Shown: positions 22,396 through 31,091 of the stretch, in pieces | Numbering within the stretch: position 1 is the stretch's first letter | How the letters are laid out: each line of letters starts with the position of its first letter | From: Eopsaltria australis | Lineage: Eukaryota > Chordata > Aves > Passeriformes > Petroicidae | Assembly: GCA_034509425.1 (NCBI GenBank) | Contig: JAVTVJ010000951.1 | Span: 248,001-312,000 of the forward strand | DNA: 64,000 bases | Direction: 5' to 3' | Notes under the pieces: model-generated | The model's input: only the letters and a program-made list of their open reading frames with translations | Database searches by the model: none | What the model was told of the DNA's origin: nothing | Program-made: the position numbers and the translations under genes

Positions 22396-24931
22396 TTGTC
22401 ATAGGTAGCGCAGTAAGAAACACACATAACTAGACATAAGAATACTTCTAACACCTATGTGCTAAACATTCTAAGGTGATCTTGTGATTTTTTCATTACC
22501 CAATAGTTCAGCAAATTAGCCTCAATTGCTTCGTCTCTGAAGTCTGTTGATCAGGGTAATACCTTACTGAATTCTGGAATACTATGCTAACATCCAGGGT
22601 CTGCAACAGCTGCCTTGTTTCAGTGAAGACATGGAAAGCCCTTCTGGATAGGGTCTCCAAGTCTACCCCAAAAGGATCCAGCTGATATAAATTCCAATTA
22701 TGAAGTCAAACCCGACTTAAGTATGATTTGGATGCAGAAACACCTGGGTCTGCTGGTAGATGTCCAACCAGGGAGAGTCCAGGCTTGGCCAGGGCCAGGA
22801 CTCCAACTGGAGGGATTTCCCTAACACAGATCTTATGAGAAAACTGTTGGAAACAGCAACTAGGAAGGTTACTTAAATCTGAGCGAATAATAGAGACAGT
22901 TACATAAACATAACACAGGTTGTGCAGACCGTAAAATAATAGACGTTGTCAACTACTTTTGACTAAAAAGACCATGGTACCATGAACATGATAATTAAAA
23001 GATTGCATATGCATGAGTTTACATACGTAATCTTAACAGAACTTAATCCTTGCTATAACACACATAGCTATGCATAGTTGTAGTTAACTTTTATAGAACC
23101 TAGTTGTAATACTTAACTGTAACAGAACTTAATAAACCTAATAGCATTTAAACTTTAACAACATATTTATAAGTATTAATACATCAGGGGTGACCGCTTG
23201 GGATATATTTGAAAACAGTGTTGCAAGCTGCAAGCACACAGATCCATCTTTTCTTTGCTCTATCTTCTCCAGGATCACTGTACTTCCAAGTTCAGCTGTA
23301 GGTATAAAACTCAAACACTCATTGAAACAAAGTAAAACAGGAAAAAGAGTAAGAACAGATTACAATTCCAGTTATTCATTTCTATCGAGCAAGACAATTC
23401 CCATCATTAATTAACAAACAATACAAAGGTATACATTTCTTGACAAATCCTGCTACTCAGAGTTACCACTCTAAAACATGCAGGATTTTGCAGAATGAAA
23501 AAATCAAGACAGAAATATTTGAAATCTTATTCCAATACTGTCACCATAAGAAACAAACTGCCCAGTTTTGCTCCAACAAGTAATCTCCTTGTCTCACTTT
23601 TACATTATAATCCTTGATAAAAAAGACACCACTTAACTTAAACTTTCAAGAGTCCTTCAAGGAAAATCTGACTTAAACATTTCCTAATATATAGTCTGCA
23701 AGTTTGCACATATTTATTCAAATGTTTCTTCTAGCTTATTAATCAGTTTACATTTTGCCTAAACTTCCCTATTCTGCTCGGCCTCGGCCCCAGCCCCGCT
23801 TTGGCCCCAGCCTGTTAGGTGTACAGCTCTGCTGTGTCCTCTCTGGATCAGTTCTGCCACGTTTTCCATCCTTTGTTTTTGCTGAATTGTTGTTGTGGGC
23901 TGGACACTTGTGAGCAGTCATTCCAGCATTCTCACTTTCTCTGTCCTCCCCGTCTCCCCCTTTTTCTTTTTTGCACTGAATAAGTGCAAGTCTGGCAGCA
24001 ACCTAGATTTCCCAGATTTCTTCTCGTTAACACAGATTCCACCAGTAAAGTCAGCAGCAAGTATACGAGACAATAGGAACAGTCTTTGATACTTGCAGAA
24101 AAAAACGACCTATTAAAAGTGCACCCAGGGGTTGACTCAGGAGCACCGGCAGTCAAGGGCGCAGGCGCAGAGAGTGCTGGGCCGGTGCTGTCAGAGCACG
24201 GCGGCCGGCTGCGCACTCCTTCCCGTTTTCCGGTGCCAGCAAGCGAGCTGCGCGCAGTCCCTGTGGCTAGGGAAAACTGTTGTTACGTAGTCGATGCTGG
24301 GAAAAGAGGTTCCTCGCTGCCCGCCCGGCGCACAGAAAAACCGTGGCTGTTGCCGCGCCGCGTCACCACCGCTGCCGGCTCCACAGCCTCCCACGCCCGG
24401 CGCACTGAGATGCCGCCGGAGCCGAGGGCAGGGGCCGCCGGGCAGGAGCCGCCGCTGACTGCAGCGGCCGCGGGGAGAAATCCGAAACCGCTGCGGGGGA
24501 AGGGGAGGGGGGTTCCGTTGGGGGGGGTGCCGTTGGAGGCTCGCGGGCCGAGCTCTCTAACCTTTTAAACATGTAGAAATTCCTCCAGTACATCACTTTT
24601 CTGTTTCTTCTTCCCTGACGGATTGTAGAAGCGAGTCCGATTGCAAAGCTGTTTTCACAGACTCGGGGGTGGCTGTCCGGTTATCACTGCTCGCATCTCA
24701 CAGCGCCTTCTTAATTGTCTCTCAGCCGGGTATTTGAAAGGCTACTCTCGCTCTCAGGGTTAGTCTACAGTCTCAAGTCCATTTTAGGAGATTCCGAATA
24801 ATGGAATTACCACAGTTCAATTCTCTCACAGAGATGATAAGTTGGAAGAGGTCCTGGACTGTCAGCTGTCCTTCATCTATCTCCATCCCTTCCGTCCTCT
24901 TCCCCAGACCTGAAGCACCGGGGCTCTCTGC
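22396..24931 (-). other. ERV-A unidentified internal segment in place of pol
   Basis: About 2.5 kb between gag and the env-like tail has no protease, reverse transcriptase or integrase motif in any frame I could read. The left 1.6 kb is AT-rich. A long pyrimidine tract followed by TATACCTACAG near 23300 (minus) resembles a 3' splice site and precedes a short open stretch. Another open stretch lies at 22508-22705. The right part includes a CpG-rich block (24100-24570). It could be decayed env, a host-derived insert carried by the virus, or a later rearrangement. Confidence 0.45.
24100..24570. other. CpG-rich block inside ERV-A
   Basis: A GC- and CpG-dense stretch (GCGCGCAG, GCCGCGCCGCGTC, GCAGCGGCCGCGG) contrasts with the AT-rich DNA on its left. 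On both strands it is open in several frames (160 codons on plus; 67 and 77 codons on minus) with proline-, alanine- and arginine-rich translations typical of GC-rich DNA. It resembles a CpG-island promoter or first exon more than retroviral pol, but no gene is recognised. Confidence 0.5.
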
Positions 24932-26545
24932 CTAGGCGCGACCCACCCGCCTCTGCGCTAAGGGCCTGCGTCTGGCAGGGGCTATCATTTCACCTATTTT
25001 GTCTCCCACGGCGGTGACTATTTCTGCTATAAATGCCTGCATTCCCATCGGCACTCGGCTCATACTTTCTAACATCACTTCAATGGTAGCGTCTGCAGGA
25101 AGCGTAACTAGAATGTTTTTTGTTTGCTGAGTGCTGTTTTCGAGAACACACTGGCGTAACAGTGCCCCTTGCATCCACTGAGGCACCCCAGAAGCTGTGA
25201 TAGCTGCGGAGACCTTGTCCACAAAGGCAGCAAATGTCTCCTCCTTGCCCTGCTTGATGGACATATAGGAGGGCGTGGGGGGAGCAGTATGTACCTTGTC
25301 GATAGCTGCCCTTGCTGTTCGCATGGATTCTAGCATAATGTCTGACCCTAACTGCAGCTGCTCTATGATGGTGGACCACTGTGCATGGCCCATAAGTTGC
25401 TCCGGGATGACTCCCCGCAGGGGGTCACCCTCAGGCCTCGGTTGATAGGCTACTTCGTTACAAAGCTGCTGCCAGTGAGCTTGCCACAGCAGTTGCTGCG
25501 ACTGGGTCATAATCATTCTAACAATTCCCTTGATGTCCTCTGGGCATAGTATAACACTTCCCCAAATATAATTTGACATCATTTTGGTGGGCTCCCCGTG
25601 CAGCCCAGACTCACTAGCTGTGGTAGGTAACTGTGTGAGTAACTTCCAATCGATTGCCGTGTGAGTCGCTTGCTGCCCTCCATCCTGCAGGGGCTCAAAC
25701 AGCACTGGAAACGCCACTTCAGCTCGGCTTAAAGTTCTAGCGTCCTGAGCTAGTTTCACATCTCCCTCTTCTAAAGCTTTCTGTTCTACTTTCGCCCAGC
25801 TAATCCTGCGTCTCCCTTCCCCCACGCGAAAAGGAACACAGCCTCCACCCAGCGAGGGGGGGTGTGCAGGCGGCTGGCGCGCCGGCGGCTGCTCCTAGCG
25901 AAAAGGGACACTGCCCCCTCGCATCGGGCGAGAAGGGATACAGTTACCCGGGGTGGGGGGCAAAGCCGGCTGATCTTCCTCCTGTGGTTCGGCCGGTGCA
26001 CAGGGGAGGGGCGGACACCCCTCCTCCGGCTCCGGCGGCGCGGGCGCCGGGGCGGCCAATTGCTCCGCGCAAGCAGCGGCCGCCTCCGAGGCAATGCCAT
26101 GCTCGGGCGGGGAGCCGTGCACCCCCCGCACCACACACTTCCCTACGGCCGGCAGGCTGGGCGTTTCGTTACCAATGCCGAGCATTCCCGGGATAGGGCA
26201 CTCACCTCCCGGAGTCCCCCCGCTCCCTTCCGTGATCCCTTCTAGTTTTGCCATGGCTACGGCTGCAACTTTTTTCTCTGCCTGGTATCTTTGCAAACAG
26301 GTCGTTACCTCCCTCCAGGGCTTCCCTAGCTTAGCGCATTCTTTGTTGCTGTCTAGAATTCCCTCAAACAACTGATCACAATATTTCCGCCATCCAGGCA
26401 GGTCAAAAGTCGTGTTAGGGTCCCCGATAAAACCCTTTGCCATCCCGAACGTAACTAATCCTGCTACCTGTTTTAAGGTGTCCTTGCTAACTCCCCGCTT
26501 TTCTAAAAAGCGTGTTAATAAGTCTACGGCTACCTCTTTATCCAT
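24932..26545 (-). pseudogene. gag: ERV-A gag (matrix to capsid), one stop
   Basis: Gag builds the virion core. The frame starts at 26545 (MDKEVAVDLL) with a matrix-like N-terminal domain of about 100 residues. A long proline- and glutamate-rich linker follows, then a capsid region containing WKLLTQL, a membrane-anchored-looking CA core and a major homology region (IKQGKEETFAAFVDKV) near 25250. The order and the P-P-T-P-S-Y lead into the homology region are alpharetrovirus-like. One in-frame TAG (25897-25895) interrupts the linker, next to short tandem repeats that each encode VPFR. The frame ends at 24932 without any CCHC zinc knuckle, so nucleocapsid and protease are missing or replaced. Confidence 0.85.
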
Positions 26546-26810
26546 CTTCGTCCAGCTGGTTAACCACTTCTAGCTGGTCGCAACGGCCTCTGCGTCCCTC
26601 CGCGCCGGCCCCTCCGCGTCTTCCCGCGCTGCATCTATCCGCTGAATCTGCGATCGCCACGCAGCTTGTCAGAGTGTAGCCGTTTCGGGCGGCGGACCTC
26701 TCTCCCGAGGTCCGAGCTTTCGCATCTCCCCTTCGTCGAGCAAAAGGTATAGATCTTCGCTCCCCGGTCACTGCTACCGGTGCTTTCCCGATCCCGCCGG
26801 TCCGGTCCCG

Positions 26811-26826
26811 CACGTCGGGGTCACCA
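26811..26826 (-). promoter_or_regulatory. ERV-A primer binding site, tRNA-Trp type
   Basis: On the minus strand TGGTGACCCCGACGTG follows the 5' LTR end after two bases (TA). This is the tRNA-Trp primer site of the avian leukosis group, and together with gag it supports an alpharetrovirus-like assignment. Confidence 0.9.
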
Positions 26827-26828
26827 TA

Positions 26829-27189
26829 TGTCGGTGGCGAGAGAAGCAAGATGTAGATCCAATGTGAATCATAAATCAAGCTCGTTTATTGTCAGACAGT
26901 GCACATACTTATACTACTTTACGTGCTCAAAATATTATTTACTTACAGAAGTTTCACACGGGATCTTTCTCTAATTAGAGCACTACATTATTATCAGAAG
27001 GCTACAATAACAGTTTATTCTGCCAAGTTAATCTTTGGACACCTGCAGCTTGTTTTCAGCTTTCATGTCTCCCTTTCCCACAGCTGTCTTGAGAATAACC
27101 TTGAGCAGAGGCCTAACTCTTGTCTATGGGGCCTGGATTGCTCACTTATACTTTATGTTTGTGCAGCCAGAGATGGCCATTTCCCAACA
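26829..27189 (-). repeat. ERV-A 5' LTR
   Basis: Full-length partner of 21728-22084, with AATAAA seen as TTTATT at 26885-26890. Differences from the 3' LTR cluster around 26965-27030, with one more near 27172. Confidence 0.95.
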
Positions 27190-27335
27190 GTGGTCAATGC
27201 TCCAAGTCTTTCAGTGTTTAAGAGACAATTGGAAAATGCCCTGAGTAACACAATTTAACTTCTGTTTAGCCCTAAATTTGTCAGGCAGCTGTAGGAGATG
27301 GTCATTGTACATCCCTTCAAACTGAAATAGATTAT
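27190..27335 (+). mobile_element. CR1 LINE, part 2 of 3
   Basis: Resumes the CR1 3' region after ERV-A, starting with the duplicated GTGGTC (27190-27195). It continues GTCAATGCTCCAAGTCTTTC and CCCTTCAAACTGAAATAGA to the ERV-B insertion point. Its last six bases (GATTAT, 27330-27335) are the left duplication of ERV-B. Confidence 0.9.
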
Positions 27336-27926
27336 TGTGGCGGTGGTCCAAACGTCCCGGGGGATGTTCCCCATCAAGAAACCTTGGGGAAAAGAAGCTG
27401 AGAACTGAGGACACTCCTGGGGTGTGGTTCCACAGTGGTTTGCCCCAGGGAGGGACTGGACATCCAAGGGGCTGGACGTCCCCATGTCCATTGGACTGAC
27501 CACCTGCCCATCAAGTGTCCATCATCTCCCTGTTCTGGAAAGTTCTGTTATGTACGGTTGATGGTTTGTTTATTGTTGTGTCAGTTAGCCCCTCTCCTCC
27601 CCTTGACAATCCCTGTTGGTCCCTAACCCTTTGTCCCTCCCTTATTCCTCCCCTGAGCTGCTCGATGATTAGTTGCCTTGTTGTCAATAAAAGGTTGGTG
27701 CACCGAGAGCTCGGGGTCTCTCTCTGCCTCGGATGCCCAGACTGCAAGGACCTTGTGTCACTGTATCTCTTTTATTCCCCGGAGAGAGATCCCCCTTACA
27801 GCCATCCCAGCACTTTATACATAGTTCACTGTTCAGGGAGCTGCAGCCCTACCGCAAGGGAATTGCCCTCTTGACGCCAGTGAACTTGGCGAGCCACGCC
27901 AGACCATCGGTGGCGGGAACGCGACA
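27336..27926 (+). repeat. ERV-B 5' LTR
   Basis: Runs from TGTGGCGGTGGTCC to GGGAACGCGACA (591 bp), with AATAAA at 27686-27691. It lacks the 38-bp block (GAGGACACTAGG...) present near the end of the 3' LTR at about 34787-34824. Confidence 0.96.
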
Positions 27927-27928
27927 GC

Positions 27929-27946
27929 TGGTGCCCAAACGTGGGG
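27929..27946 (+). promoter_or_regulatory. ERV-B primer binding site, tRNA-Lys type
   Basis: TGGTGCCCAAACGTGGGG starts two bases after the 5' LTR. It resembles the site complementary to tRNA-Lys (TGGCGCCCAACGTGGGG), with C to T at position 4 and one extra A. Lysine primers are typical of betaretroviruses and ERVK elements. Confidence 0.8.
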
Positions 27947-28317
27947 CTGTGGTCATCCACTTGCCTCACGAGAGTGACCTCGGCTCCTTGGAGCAGAGCG
28001 CGCTTTGGGACCGCCGGTGCCCTGCTCTATAAGCTCTCTGTTCTAAGAGACTTATCGAGAGGGAACAGCCGAGAAAACTCCTCTTGAGGAGGAGCCTCGG
28101 CTGCGCTGGAACCGAGCCCCAGGAGTTTTTCGTTGATACCGGTGGAGCGGGACCGACGTCAGCGGTCCGGAGAGGAGCTGGGAGCTCCGAAGAGAAGGCT
28201 GCGCAGCGGAACCATACAGAGGTAGTAAGTGCGGGGGCCCTCCGGTATCACTCTCTTTTTAATCCCCTTTTCAGTTTTCCGTTTTCCTGGGATTCGGGAC
28301 TTTTGCTGTGCGCAATT

Positions 28318-30339
28318 ATGGGAGTCCGCCTCTTGCGCCAGCAAAAAGGGATTTATTCCCAAGTTAAGTCATCCCTTGCAGTTGGGAAAAAGGAGTTTAG
28401 TAGGCAATTTTTGAGGGAATTTCTTCGGTGGGTTTTTGTTAATTTTCCCTCTGTTTCTGTTGATTCTGTTGCTAAGTTATCTTTCTGGGATGAGGTTGGG
28501 GATTTGTTAACCGAGCGAGTTCGGGTTGGGGAACCCAGGGTTTCTAGATATTTTTCGCTTTTAATTTTAATTTGCGATGTTTTGCGGGAAAGGGAGAAAG
28601 GGAGTGTCGGGGCCCCAGTTCCTCCTACCCCGTCTGCCCCTGTACCCTGTCCTCCCTACCCCTCTTCCCCACAGCGGCGTGGATCGCGTCGGGTAGCCCT
28701 CCCGGATGAGCAGGGAAGTCCCCCCAGGGAGAAGCAGAGCTCCTGCCTCCCCCCTGACCCTCCGCGATCCCCGCTGCACCCCGGCCATAGCAGGGGTGGC
28801 CACTCTGCGACGGACCTCTCCCTATCCCTCCTCCTGATGCCCACATACCCGGTTGCGCCCGTAGCGCCCCCCCCCCCACGTTTTTCTTTTAAACAAAACA
28901 GCCACGGCAGCCCAGATAATGGCGCCAGCCGCATGGTGAAGGGCCCCGCCTCCAACCATCGCGGCAGGAAAGCCCAGGCCAATCACCCCTACTCAGACTC
29001 CTCCCCTGAACCCACCCACGAGGTTCCCCGCCCCCTGGGACGCCCCTCGGCCTTTGCGTGTGCGTCGAAGGGTGGTGTCACGTCGGGCCCCTCCCCTACC
29101 ACCGGGACCTCCCACCGGACCCGCGCAGCATCCGTCCCTTCACGCGCCGCCCCCTCGAGGCCTGGTTCCCACGCCCCCCCCTTCCGGTTCTCGACACCTA
29201 GAACCCGGAAGGGAGGAGGCCAAAGCCTACTGGTGTTCTAGAGCCCACCTTCTAGAACCCGGAGGCCCACAGGCTGAGGCCTATGCCGAGGCCGGGAACC
29301 GGGCCCAGGCCTCCTCGGGCTCAGACCTCCTTGAGCCTAGGTACCTGGAGGATGCGGCCTGGGCCACAGGGGGGGACCAAGGGATTGTGGCCTACCCAGT
29401 GCAGTGCAGCTGGAGAGGTCACAATCTGAAATGGGAACCCTTTTCCTTTAACAACCTCAAAGATTTATGCAAAATGGTGGGTGATTATGGGCTGGAGTCA
29501 CCGCAGTGCCAGGGCATGTTAAAAGTGACATTCCGAGCTAATTTGTTAGTTCCAGAAGATCTCAAAATGATAATGGATGGGATTTTAGTGAAAGCTAAAT
29601 ATTGGATATGGGAAAGAGTGTGGCGGCGCTTGCTTGAGGACTTATTAGATCAATATAAAAAAGATGAGGAGCTCAGTCACCTCACCATTGACCACCTGGC
29701 AGGTGAGGGTGACTTTGCAAAAGGGGGAACGCAGGCAGCTGAACTACCAATGTCAGTAGTCAAAGATGTGCAGCAAGCAGCGTTGAGGGCTTTAAAGACC
29801 TTGCCCTCCGCTGACATTCCATTGGGTGGTTATGCTGCCATCAAGCAGGGACCACAAGAGAATTTCATAGACTTTATTGGGAGGATCAAAGCTGCTTTGG
29901 CAAAGCAGGAGGAGGATCCCAAAAATCAGAAAAAGCTCCTCCGGTCCCTTGCAATGGCCAATTCGAACTCTGCCTGCAAAGCGGTTCTCAAAGCGCTCCC
30001 TAAAACACCAAAGCCCACCATAGAAGTAATGGCTGAGGCATGTGCAGAAGTCACAGTGGAATCGCCTCCTCCTTCTCCCCCTCGCGCCCAGCCCATCCAA
30101 AGAAACTGGCAGCTACAGGAACTGCTGCACCCCCCACGGAAAAACCCAAGAACACTAGGTGCTTCAACTGTGGTGAGCCGCACCACTTTGCACGGTATTG
30201 CCCAAAGCCTAAGAAAAATAACCAGTCTTGTTCTAAGCCCCCCACAGGTCCCGGAGTGGCGCACTGCCCGTGCTGCCAACTACATCAGGGAAACGGGCAG
30301 TGGAGCACGGACCAGCACCGCGCAGTGACATTAAATTAA
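28318..30339 (+). pseudogene. gag: ERV-B gag, two frameshifts
   Basis: Gag starts most plausibly at the ATG at 28318 (MGVRLLRQ), because glycine follows the start as needed for myristoylation and the next ~90 residues look like a betaretroviral matrix domain. A 5'-extended frame from 28084 exists but is leader. A proline-rich region follows, in which the frame ends at 29241. Capsid, with its major homology region (QGPQENFIDFIGRI, about 29855), continues in the +1-shifted frame. Nucleocapsid, with one good CCHC zinc knuckle (CFNCGEPHHFARYC, about 30159-30200), is back in the original frame. A second knuckle is degenerate. Two opposite frameshifts therefore bracket capsid, at about 28870-29240 and 30060-30160. 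Confidence 0.88.
30288..30294 (+). promoter_or_regulatory. gag-pro -1 frameshift site GGGAAAC
   Basis: The heptamer GGGAAAC lies in the nucleocapsid frame as G-GGA-AAC. The downstream protease frame is the -1 frame. The same heptamer is the gag-pro slip site of Mason-Pfizer-type betaretroviruses. Confidence 0.75.
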
Positions 30340-31091
30340 AGGCTGACACCACCAACTCGACTGCCGCCGCTCTGGTGAGACCAACCGCCCCAACATCGGA
30401 GAGCGAGGGGAACTTTCTTCAGGCACAGGGCAAGCACTTTGATCTGGTGAGTGCGGCTCCCCAACATGTCACCAGCACAGACTTTCGACCTTACAAAGTG
30501 TTCTTGCAGGGGGACATTTATTCACGGACAGAGATACTGGTAGTGGGAGACTCAAAGAGAAGTCCACCAGGGCTCTTTGTTCTCCCTCAAATTATCATCA
30601 TCACACCAGGACAGACATTTGAAATAACAGCGGCCTGCCACTCGACTCCATGGGTTGCACCCAGGGAGCAGTGGCTGGCTCATGCCATTCCTATTCCTGA
30701 GACTTTACCGCGGACGCGGCAAACACCTGCCGCATTTTATACCGAGATCTTAGGCACAGACAAGCCATCCATTCTGTGCAAACTATTGAATGGCAAGTCA
30801 GCAGTGCATCTCAGGGGGATGCCCGACACAGCGTTAGATGTTACAATCATATCTGAAGCTGAGTGACCACAACAGTGGGGGCTTCGGCCCTCCACTGAAG
30901 AAATAACAGGAATAGGGGGAGCAACCATGCCCCAGAGGTCCGCCAATAACATCGTGGTGGAGGGGCCAGACGGACATACCGCGACAGTTACACCATTTGT
31001 CGTGCCGTCCGGCTTTACCCTCTGGGGCCGGGACCTATTGTCGCAATGGGGGATGCAGCTAGAAATCCCAACAACACCAGGGGATTTCTAG
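30295..31091 (+). pseudogene. pro: ERV-B pro (dUTPase-like region and protease), one stop
   Basis: The frame is -1 relative to nucleocapsid. The N-terminal part (around FDLVSAAPQHV to ITPGQTFEI) has the layout of the dUTPase-like domain that precedes protease in betaretroviruses, but the dUTPase catalytic motifs are not evident. The protease follows at about 30764-31091: KPSILCKLLNGK, then PDTALDVTII at the active-site position. The canonical Asp-Thr-Gly reads Asp-Thr-Ala, so catalysis is doubtful. A TGA at 30864-30866 breaks the frame just after that motif. Beyond it the flap (ITGIGG) and the C-terminal [11 protein letters not shown] block are still in the same frame, up to the TAG at 31089-31091. 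Confidence 0.85.
31082..31088 (+). promoter_or_regulatory. pro-pol -1 frameshift site GGATTTC
   Basis: G-GAT-TTC occurs in the protease frame directly before its TAG stop, and pol continues in the -1 frame (GGA TTT CTA GCC). It has the form of the pro-pol slip heptamer of mouse mammary tumour virus (GGATTTA), with a different last base. Confidence 0.7.

Larger units (their letters stand above)
21728..27189 (-). mobile_element. ERV-A: alpharetrovirus-like provirus (minus), pol missing
   Basis: A complete proviral insertion bounded by two direct LTRs (357 and 361 bp) and a perfect 6-bp target duplication GTGGTC (21722-21727 and 27190-27195). Order on the minus strand: 5' LTR (26829-27189), tRNA-Trp-type primer site, gag, about 2.5 kb of unidentified sequence, an env-like membrane tail, polypurine tract, 3' LTR (21728-22084). 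No reverse transcriptase, RNase H or integrase motif was recognised, so it depended on helpers or lost pol by deletion or replacement. It inserted into a CR1 LINE. The LTRs differ at roughly ten positions, mostly within one 60-bp stretch. Confidence 0.93.

Noticed and set aside
22508..22705. An open minus-strand stretch in ERV-A that looks protein-like
   Set aside because: It has no start codon and no recognisable motif. I kept it only as a pointer inside the unidentified segment and not as a gene.
24086..24568. A 160-codon plus-strand ORF in the CpG-rich block of ERV-A
   Set aside because: Composition alone explains it: several overlapping frames are open on both strands and no domain is recognisable.
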